DNA of 64,000 bases from JANXZS01 sp963797255 (GTDB lineage: Bacteria; Acidobacteriota; Terriglobia; Terriglobales; Acidobacteriaceae), in the NCBI GenBank assembly GCA_963797255.1, contig CAWCOV010000012.1, positions 124,001-188,000 of the forward strand, read 5' to 3'. Positions 35,020-46,164 of this stretch are shown piece by piece. Below the pieces are notes generated by a model that searched no databases, was not told the origin of the DNA, and saw nothing but the letters and a program-made list of their open reading frames with translations. A program made the translations under genes and the position numbers. Numbering within the stretch: position 1 is the first letter of the stretch; each line of letters begins with the position of its first letter.

Positions 35020-36402
35020 CTACTCCGCATCGTCTTTAGGAAAATACTTTGGCTGTTGACCGTCGGCCCAGGGGTTGTAATGCGCGGAAAAATCCGCGCG
35101 GTGCGCTGTCGACGGATGGTCATAGGTCCAGAACTCGAGAAACGCGGCTGGATTTGGATCTTCAAGATAAGACTCGCCCAGTAATTGGAATGAGTGCTGA
35201 GCCGTCGCCTGCGGATCGGGGACAATGCCGTGAAGAGTCTCCTGGCCATAAATATCTGCGTCGTGTTCCTGCGATCGACTGTATGTGTTGCCGATAGGAT
35301 CCGACAGGAAACTCAGCACCGAGAACGCCACCAGCAACACACCCACGGCCGCCCAATCTTCGATGCTTCCGATATGCCATCTCTCGCCGAACCGCGCGAT
35401 CAACCAGTTTACGAGGTGGTATCCGATCCACAGCAGCACCAGCATCATGGCCGAGTAGAACGCGATGCCTTTCCAAATATGGTTCAGCACGTAATGACCG
35501 CTCTCATGGCCGAAGATGAAAAGGATGTCGTCTGTCGGAGCCATCTTGATGGTGGTGTCCCACACCACAACCCGCTTGGTAGCTCCAATTCCAGTGACGT
35601 AAGCGTTCGGAACGGTGAGCTTCTCGCTGGCTTTCATCAGGAACATTCTTTCCGGAGGAATGTTCGTACCCGTTCGAGCAACCACGCGCTCCAGGTCGCC
35701 TACCAGGGCCGGGTTTGATTTCGTGAGAGGCTCAAAATGGTTGAAGATCGGATCGATCAACACCGGAATGACGAAAACTGTGAACACTACGAAGGGGACT
35801 GACCCCACCCAGAACAATACCCACCACTTTCTTGGGAACCTGCGGATGAGCCAGAAAAGAATCGACAGGATGAATGTGCCGACGGCAAGCGTAAGCAGCA
35901 GCGATTTGCCGTGGTCCAGAAACCAGCTGCCCCAATGCTGAACGGAGAGACCATAGCTCACCGACAGCCAATGGCTGATCATGCTGAAGGGAAGGTGCGA
36001 AATTGACATCATGAGCAACAGGATCGGAAGGAATATCAGGCCCTGCAGCCATCGTCTGCTGGTGATCGTCTCGGCCCAGTTTCCCAGTCGGCTTAGCACC
36101 CTTGTTCCCAACAGTAATAGCAAAAAGAGTATCTCCCAGGCCTGCTGAGCGAACTGCAGAATTGTGTAGTCGCGACTCAGCCGGATTGCCTTCGCAAGCT
36201 TCTCCGGAGGCAGTGAATATGCGGCTTGCGCGTTCTGTGGCGACGGCTTGCTGGCGGGCTCCGTTGCAGCAAAATGAGCGGGCTGGATGGGCAGCGCTGC
36301 CGCACCCGCCTGTGGAAAAGCGAACAGCCACACACACATCAGTGTTAGCGCGAACGAACCGAAGGTCCATTGCCATGTCGACAGTGCAGGGCGAAGCTTC
36401 AA
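35020..36402 (-). CDS. M48 family metalloprotease, Ste24/HtpX-like
   Basis: A 460-residue integral membrane protease. There is an N-terminal signal or anchor, several transmembrane segments, and the zinc motif HESGH in FIFGHESGHYVLNH, with the third ligand probably in NTYSRSQEHDADIYG. The region PPERMFLMKASEKLTVPNAYVTG is typical of CAAX-type Ste24 peptidases. In bacteria these are thought to process membrane proteins; the substrate here is unknown. The divergent gene is the exported TldD-like protein. Confidence 0.92.
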   Translation of the reverse strand: MKLRPALSTWQWTFGSFALTLMCVWLFAFPQAGAAALPIQPAHFAATEPASKPSPQNAQAAYSLPPEKLAKAIRLSRDYTILQFAQQAWEILFLLLLLGTRVLSRLGNWAETITSRRWLQGLIFLPILLLMMSISHLPFSMISHWLSVSYGLSVQHWGSWFLDHGKSLLLTLAVGTFILSILFWLIRRFPRKWWVLFWVGSVPFVVFTVFVIPVLIDPIFNHFEPLTKSNPALVGDLERVVARTGTNIPPERMFLMKASEKLTVPNAYVTGIGATKRVVVWDTTIKMAPTDDILFIFGHESGHYVLNHIWKGIAFYSAMMLVLLWIGYHLVNWLIARFGERWHIGSIEDWAAVGVLLVAFSVLSFLSDPIGNTYSRSQEHDADIYGQETLHGIVPDPQATAQHSFQLLGESYLEDPNPAAFLEFWTYDHPSTAHRADFSAHYNPWADGQQPKYFPKDDAE

Positions 36403-36474
36403 TACATGCCTCCAGCTTTATTTCTTACAAGGCTATCTGGCCATACTCGCCACGATCAGGGCAATGGAATTGCG

Positions 36475-38274
36475 ATGCGTGTTTCGAATTTTTGTGGCGC
36501 CGTTCGATCCATCTTCTTGCAAAGTTTGGGGTCCCGGGCCAAGTTCGTCGTTCTTACCGCCTTATGCGTTGGGGCCGCGGGAGTGCGCACCTCTGAGGCA
36601 AAGGAGATCCCGACCACCGCGCCCACTCAATCTTCCGTGTTGATGGACGCAATGACCTCTGAAGTGAATCGGGCGATGACAAATTTAGGCAAGCAGTCGC
36701 CCGCTGATCCCGACGCTGTGGAATTGCCGCAAGCTCCCTATTTCCTCAGCTATTCAGCCACCGACTTGCAGTCGGTTGGCATCTCCGCCCAGTTCGGAGC
36801 GCTTGTTAGCTCGCAGGAGAACCACAAGCGGAGTGTGGATGTGCTGGTCCGCGTCGGCGACGTAAAGCTCGACAATACCCATGGCAATCATCGCGCCTCA
36901 GCCTTAAGCACAGTTGCCCTGCCGCTCAACGATGACCGGCGTGCGATTGAACGGACGCTATGGTGGGGCACGAATTCAGGATACGGTAATGCTCTGCACA
37001 ATTATTTGCAGGTGAAAACGGAAACGCAGGTCCGCGCGAAAGAAGAAGACTCTTCGCCCGACTTCTCGCATGAGGCTCCTGAAGTTTCTATTGGCGGCGC
37101 AGTCTCCGCTCCGGCAGTCGATACCAAGCGTTGGGAAGCGCGTGTTCGCAGCCTGTCGATCCTGTTCCGCTCGTATCCGGATCTCTACGCCAACCTCGTG
37201 TCGTTGCAAGTGGAGAATGAGACGCGCTACTTCGTTTCGTCGGAGGGTTCCCGCGTCGTCGCACCCCGCCGCCTTGCACGGCTTATCGTTTACGCAGGCA
37301 CACGCGCAGAAGATGGCATGGATCTCTTTCGCGCACAGACGTTTGAAGCAGAGACTGTAGATGGACTACCCACGCAGGCCGTGATGGAGGCTGCAGTGCG
37401 AAAGCTGTCCGCCAGCCTGGAGCAGCTTCGGATCGCGCCGGTTACCGAGCCTTTCGATGGCCCGGCGATTCTTTCGGGTCGCGCTTCCGCGGTGTTCTTT
37501 CACGAAGTGCTCGGCCACCGCCTGGAAGGTCAGCGCCAACGCGGAGATGAGGAAGGCCAGACCTTCACTCGCGATCTCGGCAAGCCAATTCTGCCGGATT
37601 TTCTCTCAGTGGCGGACGATCCAACACGGCAGATGTTCGACGGCACCTATCTAAGTGGCTACTACAAATTCGACGACGAGGGCCAGCCTTCCAAGAGCGT
37701 CAACCTTATCAACGACGGCGTGCTGGAAACGTTTCTGATGTCACGCCTGCCGATCGCAAGTTTCGGAGCCTCCAATGGACATGGTCGAGCCCAACCAGGC
37801 CGCATGCCCACTGGCAGACAAGGCAATCTCATTGTTTCCTCCAGTAAATCCGTGCCTGAAGCGGAACTGCGGCAAATGCTCATCGCGGAGGCCAAAAAAC
37901 AACACAAGCCTTATGGCCTGTTCTTTGAAGACATCTCCTCCGGCTTCGCAATGACGACGCGCAATATGCCGCAAGCATTCCAGGTTCTCCCGCTGGTGGT
38001 CTATCGGGTTTACGTGGATGGGCGTCCGGACGAGTTAGTGCGCGGTGTCAGCATTGTGGGAACACCTCTTGCCGCTCTCAGCCGCATCTCTGCGACCGGA
38101 ACCCGCCGCGATGTCTTCAACGGCGAGTGCGGCGCCGAGTCGGGCAGCGTTGCGGTTTCTGCCGTTTCGCCTGCGATGCTCGTCACTGAGATTGAGACAC
38201 AGCGCCAGCCGCAAGGCACGTCGCGTCAGCCTATTCTTCCCATGCCGTCCGCGACGCAGACTGGAGCGAACTGA
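36475..38274 (+). CDS. Exported TldD-like metallopeptidase
   Basis: A 599-residue member of the TldD/PmbA family (U62). The family metal motif HExxxH is present as HEVLGH (residues 343-348), followed by EGQRQRGDEEGQTF, and the glycine-rich SNGHGRAQPGRMPTGRQGNL is conserved. Residues 1-45 contain a hydrophobic segment (AKFVVLTALCVGAAGV) suggesting export, unlike cytoplasmic TldD. I chose ATG 36475; the ORF extends upstream without resemblance. Its TGA shares its A with the next ATG, so the paralogue is cotranslated, as expected of a TldD/TldE heterodimer that degrades unfolded peptides. Confidence 0.9.
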   Translation: MRVSNFCGAVRSIFLQSLGSRAKFVVLTALCVGAAGVRTSEAKEIPTTAPTQSSVLMDAMTSEVNRAMTNLGKQSPADPDAVELPQAPYFLSYSATDLQSVGISAQFGALVSSQENHKRSVDVLVRVGDVKLDNTHGNHRASALSTVALPLNDDRRAIERTLWWGTNSGYGNALHNYLQVKTETQVRAKEEDSSPDFSHEAPEVSIGGAVSAPAVDTKRWEARVRSLSILFRSYPDLYANLVSLQVENETRYFVSSEGSRVVAPRRLARLIVYAGTRAEDGMDLFRAQTFEAETVDGLPTQAVMEAAVRKLSASLEQLRIAPVTEPFDGPAILSGRASAVFFHEVLGHRLEGQRQRGDEEGQTFTRDLGKPILPDFLSVADDPTRQMFDGTYLSGYYKFDDEGQPSKSVNLINDGVLETFLMSRLPIASFGASNGHGRAQPGRMPTGRQGNLIVSSSKSVPEAELRQMLIAEAKKQHKPYGLFFEDISSGFAMTTRNMPQAFQVLPLVVYRVYVDGRPDELVRGVSIVGTPLAALSRISATGTRRDVFNGECGAESGSVAVSAVSPAMLVTEIETQRQPQGTSRQPILPMPSATQTGAN

Positions 38275-39954
38275 TGCGCAGAATTGTTGCGTCTAGTCTG
38301 GCATTGGCTGTCGGCCTCGCAGTTTGTCCACTAGCGAATGCACGCCATACCTCGCAAGCTCCGCAAGCGGCTGATGTGGCGACGGAAGGCCAGCAGGATC
38401 CGGTGCTCACGGCGATGCTGGCGGAACTGGATCGCAGCAAGAAACAATTACAGTTACAAAACTTTCAGCGACCATTCTTTCTCCAGTACAGACTCGACGA
38501 TATCGATGACTACGAGTCCGCCGCCAATTACGGCGCCATCACCGGAGACAAGCATGATCATCGCCGACTGGTTCGGGTCTCGGTGCGTGTGGGTGACTAC
38601 AAGACGGATAGCTCCATGCCCCACGGCGATGGCACTTTGCAGGTAGCCTCCATTGACAACGATCCGCTTGCATTACGAATCGCTCTCTGGTCAGCGACCG
38701 ATCTCGCATATAAGGCTGCGCTGCGCGATTACACTCAGAAGCAGGTCGCTCTCAAGGGGTACCAGACACAACCGTTTGCACAGGATTTCTCAAGACAGCA
38801 GCCTGTCACGTCTATCGCCCCACTCGCCCGTCTCGATCTCAACACGGCGGTATGGCAGCAAAGAATCACCCAGGCTTCCGCGATTTATCATTCCCGTCCC
38901 GCCTTTGAAAAAGTGACGGAATATTCGGCTGCCGGAATTCACGCTCGGGCTGTGAACCGCTACCTCGTCAACAGCGAAGGCACCGTTGTTCGTCAAGGCT
39001 CAAGCGCTTACCAAGCCACCATTGCTGTTGGCACACAGGCCACGGATGGCATGCACATTGACCGCTCTTACGCTTCCACGGGAACGTCTGCCGAGCAACT
39101 CGACCCCCCTGCGGCATTCAACGCTCACGTCGAGCAATTGATCTCTTCGCTGGAAGAATTGAGAAATGCTCCGGTCGTCGATGAGGTGGAGTATCACGGC
39201 CCCGTGCTTTTCTCCGGAGAAGCTGCAGGCGAGATTTTTGAAGAACTGCTTGCCCCGGCGATCGTGGCACTGCGTCCAGATCTAGGAACCGAAGCCCGCA
39301 CCAAGGGTCCCTACTCTGCCAGCTATCGCGCACGTGTGCTGCCAGAGGGAACAGACATTACCGACGATCCGCATCTTCAAACATTTGCCGGCGTTGGAAT
39401 CATCGGAGCCTACGATATCGACGAGGAGGGTGTTCCTGCACAGCCGGTGAATGTGGTCGAAAACGGCAAGCTAGACCAACTACCTCGTCGGTCGCATTCC
39501 GGTACGAGACTTTCCCGTGTCCAATGGGCATGGGCGCGCGGCCCTTGCGCAGCCTCCACGCCCCCAGATAGGCGTTCTCAAAGTGGAGTCTGCCCGGGCC
39601 GCAACATCTGAAGAGCTCAACGAAAAATTGTTGGGGATGGCACGCGAGCGCGGCCTCGACACCGTGTTCATGGCAGATAAAGTGGGCGCGGATTTAACGC
39701 CCCGCATGCTCTACCGAGTGAATGTAAAAGACGGGTCGCGCCAGCTTGTCCGTGGTGCGGTGTTTGATGACCTGGATCAACGCAGCTTGCGCTCCAACAT
39801 CACTGCGATGGGGAACGATTTGTATGTTTCAAATTTCCTCAGCGACACGTCGACCACGATTCTCGCGCCTTCGTTGCTGTTTGACGACATTACTGTGAAG
39901 CGCGCGAACGCTCGCAACGAGAAACTCCCTTACTATCCGCCTCCCGGAGAGTAG
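38274..39954 (+). CDS. Exported TldE/PmbA-like partner without metal site (one frameshift)
   Basis: A paralogue of the upstream gene, about 559 residues when corrected, with a signal peptide (MRRIVASSLALAVGLAVCPLA). The position of HEVLGH holds FEELLAP (about residue 322), so the zinc motif is lost, as in TldE subunits. The frame shifts near 39473-39474: frame one continues into unrelated sequence to 39611, while VSNGHGRAALAQPPRPQIG and the rest lie in the next frame to 39954. Removing one base from CTAGACC gives ENGKLTNYLVGRIPVRDF, which aligns with the upstream paralogue. Sequence error or recent mutation are both possible. Confidence 0.83.
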
Positions 39955-39969
39955 CCGAGACTTGCCGCG

Positions 39970-40749
39970 TTAATCGAGCCGAACCAGGTACGCATTTCCT
40001 TCCACCGGATCCAGTTCACTCGCAATCTCAAAAGCTTTCTTCTTGTCGTCGGCCTGCGGACGAATGCGCACCCAATGTCCAGTTGGACCGGTAAATTCTA
40101 TTACGTTGGCGGTGTGATACTTGTGGAGAAGGTGATCGCGCAATTTAATCGCCTCGTCTTCATTCTTGAAGGCTCCTACCTGCACACACCAACGGCCACC
40201 TTCCGCAATCGCCGATGGAGTCTGATAGACATCGATGCGGACCTTTGCGATGCCGGGTCTCCATACCCCGGCGGCTTTCGCGGATGCCATTGAGAGGTCG
40301 AGGACACGGCCTTGCACGAAGGGCCCGCGATCCGTCACCCGAACCACAACGGATTGGCCAGTCTGAATATTTGTGACCTTGATTAAGGAATTCAACGGCA
40401 GCGTCCGATGCGCGGCTGTCATCGCATTCTGATCGAAAACCTGTCCATTCGCGGCTTTGCGGTTGTGGTACGGAGGCCCATACCAGCTGGCCAATCCTTC
40501 TTCGCTTGAGATCGGGGTATGCGTAGCAACGAAGTCAATGTCGGCGCTGTCTCCCGCTGTCGCAATCGCCGGCGCTGGAACGGTCGGCCTGGATTCGGAC
40601 GGCGGCGACTGCTTCGGAGCAGTGATCGGAGGTGGCGGTGGAGGAGCCGGGACGTAGACCACCTTGGTCTTTCGCGAACAACCCGCTAGCATCACCGCAA
40701 GCGGCATCACGATCATTGCCGCAAGCAAGCGTCGACCGAGCAGCGTCAT
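39970..40749 (-). CDS. rlpA: RlpA-like lipoprotein with SPOR domain
   Basis: A 259-residue envelope protein: signal peptide with lipobox (VMLAGC), a Pro-rich linker (VPAPPPPPP), the double-psi beta-barrel (GLASWYGPPYHNRKAANG, DRGPFVQGRVLDLS) and a C-terminal SPOR domain (CVQVGAFKNEDEAIKLRDHL) that binds denuded glycan at division sites. RlpA proteins are lytic transglycosylases or structural helpers. The catalytic Asp (DRGPF) and the histidine in TAAHRTL are present. It directly follows the small 84-residue protein gene with no gap. Confidence 0.92.
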   Translation of the reverse strand: MTLLGRRLLAAMIVMPLAVMLAGCSRKTKVVYVPAPPPPPPITAPKQSPPSESRPTVPAPAIATAGDSADIDFVATHTPISSEEGLASWYGPPYHNRKAANGQVFDQNAMTAAHRTLPLNSLIKVTNIQTGQSVVVRVTDRGPFVQGRVLDLSMASAKAAGVWRPGIAKVRIDVYQTPSAIAEGGRWCVQVGAFKNEDEAIKLRDHLLHKYHTANVIEFTGPTGHWVRIRPQADDKKKAFEIASELDPVEGNAYLVRLD

Positions 40750-41004
40750 CTATCGATTCCCATCTGGTGGTGGGATTGTGCCTTTATCTAAAGCTTCCGC
40801 GAGCTTCGCCAGGTGAACAGAAGCAATCTTCAATGCCTCCGATGAGTTGCGCCGCACCTGCGGAACTACTTCATCGTTCAGGTAGGTAATCACCCGACGA
40901 ACCTCTGCTTCCACCTGCGGAATACCACTCAGAATGTGTTCATCGATCTTGCGTCCGAAGTCTTCCATGCGTCCGCGCTTTGGTTCTTGAGGGTCACCGC
41001 TCAT
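40750..41004 (-). CDS. Small helical protein, hypothetical
   Basis: An 84-residue soluble, mostly helical protein (MEDFGRKIDEHILSGIPQVE, EVRRVITYLNDEVVPQVRRN, SSEALKIASVHLAKLAEAL). Its stop abuts the rlpA start, so it is the first gene of a two-gene unit. I do not recognise a family. A role at the envelope with RlpA is inference from position. Confidence 0.75.
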   Translation of the reverse strand: MSGDPQEPKRGRMEDFGRKIDEHILSGIPQVEAEVRRVITYLNDEVVPQVRRNSSEALKIASVHLAKLAEALDKGTIPPPDGNR

Positions 41005-41219
41005 GGCGAAATCTCCTGCCTTTCATTATCGAGGCGTTTCCGCTCATTTGGAGCGGCTACGCGCAATAGGTGCCCGTTTGATAACTCGCGAATCGCAAGC
41101 ATCTGCGCCGTTCTCACATGGAAATCCGCACAATTCGACATTGATTCAGTTAGGAGAAGAGGTGTCTGAAGGGCTAAGCTGCTTATAGTTTCCGGAATTT
41201 TTGCGATTAAGGAATTGTT

Positions 41220-42026
41220 ATGTTTAAGCGGATCTCGCTGCTTCTATCTCTGTCAGCCGCCTTTTTTGCACTTTCATTCCCATCTGCTTTGGCCCAGGAG
41301 GGTCACGACGCCAGCATCTCGACCTCCAATGAAGCCGTTGATTATGCGGCACTTCCCGATGCTCCGCAGCCGAACGACGGGATAGATTCTCCGGCGAATA
41401 GTCCTGTCAAGGCGACTGTGCCGGGTGTCGCGCGTACCAAACCTGCACCCCGCTTCGCACAATCGATCGAGCCTGACGAAACAACAAAGGTGCTGACTGT
41501 GAAGGAGAAGTTCCAATACTCCTTCGTAGAGCAGGTCAGCCCGTACGCTGTTGGTTCCTATCTGCTCTCCGCAGGATGGGAGCAGCTGCTCGATTCCGAT
41601 CCGAAGTACGACAATAACAGTTGGGATGCCTTCGGCCGGCGCCTCGGCATCAGTGTGGTTCGCCAGACCAGCCAGGCCGTATTCACTGATGGCGTCTTTG
41701 CGTCTCTTTTCCATCAGGATCCCCGCTATTACCGGATGGGCGGCAATGACCTAAGCAATTTCTGGCCTCGGGCGGGTTACGTGTGTGCCCGTGTGCTGAC
41801 CAAGCGGCAGGACAACGGAAAGATGGCTCCCAACTACTCGCTCCTCCTGGGGTATGCCGCCGCATCGGCTCTCACCATGGCCTATTACCCATCGGTGAGC
41901 GCGACCTGGCCTAAGACCTGGGAGGGTTACGGCTACTCCGTCCTGGCCAACGCCGGGGGTAATGCCGTGCATGAGTTCTTACCGGATGCAACGAGGATCC
42001 TGTTTCACCGCCACGACCACGATTAG
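41220..42026 (+). CDS. Secreted LPDAPQ-motif protein, hypothetical
   Basis: A 268-residue protein with a clear signal peptide (MFKRISLLLSLSAAFFALSF, cut near ALA-QEG) and the LPDAPQ motif at about residue 43, which recurs behind the signal peptide of many acidobacterial envelope proteins. The rest has a repeated aromatic/glycine pattern (YAVGSYLLSAGWEQLLDSDP, DGVFASLFHQDPRYYRMGG, LGYAAASALTMAYYP) suggesting a membrane-associated or beta-barrel structure. AAGGAA lies seven bases before the ATG. Function unknown. Confidence 0.82.
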   Translation: MFKRISLLLSLSAAFFALSFPSALAQEGHDASISTSNEAVDYAALPDAPQPNDGIDSPANSPVKATVPGVARTKPAPRFAQSIEPDETTKVLTVKEKFQYSFVEQVSPYAVGSYLLSAGWEQLLDSDPKYDNNSWDAFGRRLGISVVRQTSQAVFTDGVFASLFHQDPRYYRMGGNDLSNFWPRAGYVCARVLTKRQDNGKMAPNYSLLLGYAAASALTMAYYPSVSATWPKTWEGYGYSVLANAGGNAVHEFLPDATRILFHRHDHD

Positions 42027-42384
42027 GGGCTAACGGCCGGTTAAAAAGCCGGCTAAGCTTATTTGCTATTAGCCTTTTTGGTTCCGCAAGTGGTGGGAAA
42101 TGGGCCTTTTCCCCGCTTGAAAAGCCCTGTTTATGCGGCTTTTTCCCCGTTCGCTGTGGATGGTTTCCATCCGCAGCCCGATTTTCCCCGTTCAGCCATA
42201 AACTCTTTGCTTTCAAGATGCCACCCTTTACGCTCAAGGTGGCAATCTCGACGCGCAATTAGGGTAGGTTTTCCGGTCGCTCCGGCTACCCAATTCCGTT
42301 GACCTTGTCGTCCCTGTGGCATGCGATCCCCCGTAAAGGCCGCATAGTAAACAGGTTCCAATTACTTCAGGAGAATGATTCGCA
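42027..42384 (+). promoter_or_regulatory. Structured leader region upstream of the radical SAM gene
   Basis: This 358-base gap holds three copies of TTTTCCCCG (42107-42115, 42141-42149, 42182-42190), a hairpin AAAAGCC/GGCTTTT with a T run (42120-42144) that can end the preceding gene, and a strong hairpin GCTGTGGATGG/CCATCCGCAGC (42154-42178). AGGAG precedes the radical SAM ATG. The dense structure suggests a regulated leader, but I recognise no known riboswitch. Confidence 0.45.
42107..42190 (+). repeat. Three copies of TTTTCCCCG, 34 and 41 bases apart
   Basis: Exact nonamers at 42107, 42141 and 42182, two of them extended to TTTTCCCCGTTC. A fourth copy lies at 49644-49652, just after another gene stop. 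Confidence 0.6.
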
Positions 42385-44475
<2,091 letters not shown>

Positions 44476-44512
44476 GCCATCAGGCGAAACTTCTTCGCCG
44501 AGAAAGCAACAG

Positions 44513-44544
44513 AGAGGCTGCCTTCTGGCAGCCTCTTACTTTTT
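44513..44544 (+). terminator. Rho-independent terminator
   Basis: A perfect 10-bp stem AGAGGCTGCC / GGCAGCCTCT (44513-44522, 44527-44536) with a TTCT loop, followed by TACTTTTT. It closes the radical SAM gene. Confidence 0.93.
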
Positions 44545-44583
44545 GCCGTGGCGCTTTTCCTTGCACGCATCCAAACTAGGAAC

Positions 44584-45045
44584 ATGCTGAGACGAACGGC
44601 TGTCATTCTGATCGCAGTGGGTCTGCTGGGCTCTTTAGCGGGCTGCACGTTGTATCCGGAGAAGAAACCACCCACCGTTGCCTCCGCCACCGGCGCGGAG
44701 CAGTTTGAGCGCATCTATTGGGAGGCTGTGAAAAAGGGTGATTGGCAGCAGGTCGTCGCGTTGCAGGGACCGAGCGTGCTTTTCACCAACCGCTCGGGAA
44801 ATCACCTCAGCGGACCGGCGTGGATGGACTTTCTCAAACAGGATCCACCATCCGAATACATGATTGGCGCCGTTGAGGTGCGTCCGCAGGGTGCGGATAC
44901 GGTCATGAGCTACTTCGCATCCGTCACGGACAAAAAATCGACTTCCCCGGTTGATCTCGCGGTTGTGAGTGTATGGCAACAGGTTGGCCAAAATCTCATC
45001 ATGGTCGCGCATAGTGAGACGCCGCGGGTCTCCGCGTCGAAGTAG
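44584..45045 (+). CDS. NTF2-like lipoprotein, hypothetical
   Basis: A 153-residue lipoprotein: signal peptide MLRRTAVILIAVGLLGSLAG with lipobox LAGC, then an NTF2-like/DUF4440 pattern (FERIYWEAVKKGDWQQVVAL, SGPAWMDFLKQ, LAVVSVWQQVGQNLIMVAHS). I chose ATG 44584 because it starts the signal peptide and has AGGA close by; an upstream ATG at 44548 has none. The function is unknown. Confidence 0.8.
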   Translation: MLRRTAVILIAVGLLGSLAGCTLYPEKKPPTVASATGAEQFERIYWEAVKKGDWQQVVALQGPSVLFTNRSGNHLSGPAWMDFLKQDPPSEYMIGAVEVRPQGADTVMSYFASVTDKKSTSPVDLAVVSVWQQVGQNLIMVAHSETPRVSASK

Positions 45046-45089
45046 CTTGTGCAGAGACCTCGAAGCGCGGAGTACTTTAAAATCGCGCA

Positions 45090-46148
45090 ATGGCCCCGGA
45101 ACAGTTGAGCACAGCCAAGGCAGTGAATTTTCGCAAACGGCTGCTGGCGTGGTTCGACGTCCACAAGCGGGACCTGCCTTGGCGGCGCACGAATGATCCC
45201 TACAAAATCTGGGTCTCCGAAATCATGCTGCAGCAGACCCGGGTTGCCGCCGTACTCGATCACTACGCCGAATTTTTACGCCGCTTTCCAACCGTTGCCG
45301 CTCTCGCAGGCGCGCCAGAGCCGGACGTTCTCGCGGTTTGGAGTGGACTCGGATACTACCGTCGCGCCCGCATGCTGCACAGCGGCGCCAAGGCTGTTGT
45401 GGACGATCACGCAGGAGTGCTCCCAGGCACGTCGGTCGAACTGCGGAGCCTGTCCGGCATTGGAGAATACACTTCTGCAGCCGTTGCCAGCATTGCCTTT
45501 GGCGAGCCCGTGGCTGCAGTGGATGGAAATGTAGAGCGGGTATTGACTCGTGTCGCTGGACTGGCAGCGAGTGGCCCGGCTTCGGAGACTTCTCTTCGCG
45601 CAGCGATCCGGAAGGCCGCCGATCATTTTCTCGACAGGGCTCGTCCCGGTGACTTCAATCAAGCCATGATGGAACTGGGCGCGACTGTATGTCTTCCGCG
45701 CAACCCGCTATGTCTGCAGTGTCCTGTTACAGCGCAATGTATCACACGCGGAGAGCATCCAGCACCCAAGCGGAAGCCCATGATCAGTCAGAACGCGGCG
45801 TTCGCGCTCACGCTTCGAAGCCAGAGCCCGCATGGGACGCAGGTGCTGCTTTCGCAGCGTTCGGCGGCCTCTACTGTCATGCCGGGAATGTGGGAGCTGC
45901 CGAAGATCTCCGAACAGGATTTAGATAGCCAGGGCGCCGAGGTGTCCCTTCGACACGCCATCATGCAGACAAACTACATTGTCCATGTTCACGCCATTGA
46001 TGCTGAGGCGCTCCCGAAATACCGTGCCGCCGCAGACGAGGATCAATGGGTCAACCTCGATTTGCTACCGTCGTTGCCTCTCACAGGCCTGGCACGCAAG
46101 GTGCTCCGCCGTGTTGGATTACTGGCGAATAAACTATCGCAGCCATAA
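45090..46148 (+). CDS. mutY: A/G-specific adenine glycosylase
   Basis: MutY removes adenine mispaired with 8-oxoguanine. The 352-residue product contains the catalytic region VSEIMLQQTRV (Glu), the HhH motif LSGIGEYTSAAV with Asp in AVDGNVERV, and the [4Fe-4S] loop CLPRNPLCLQCPVTAQC with spacing C-x6-C-x2-C-x5-C. The C-terminal part is a MutT-like domain for recognising 8-oxoguanine (PGMWELPK). It starts 44 bases after the lipoprotein gene. Confidence 0.96.
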   Translation: MAPEQLSTAKAVNFRKRLLAWFDVHKRDLPWRRTNDPYKIWVSEIMLQQTRVAAVLDHYAEFLRRFPTVAALAGAPEPDVLAVWSGLGYYRRARMLHSGAKAVVDDHAGVLPGTSVELRSLSGIGEYTSAAVASIAFGEPVAAVDGNVERVLTRVAGLAASGPASETSLRAAIRKAADHFLDRARPGDFNQAMMELGATVCLPRNPLCLQCPVTAQCITRGEHPAPKRKPMISQNAAFALTLRSQSPHGTQVLLSQRSAASTVMPGMWELPKISEQDLDSQGAEVSLRHAIMQTNYIVHVHAIDAEALPKYRAAADEDQWVNLDLLPSLPLTGLARKVLRRVGLLANKLSQP

Positions 46149-46164
46149 TTCTTGCAGGGTCAGC

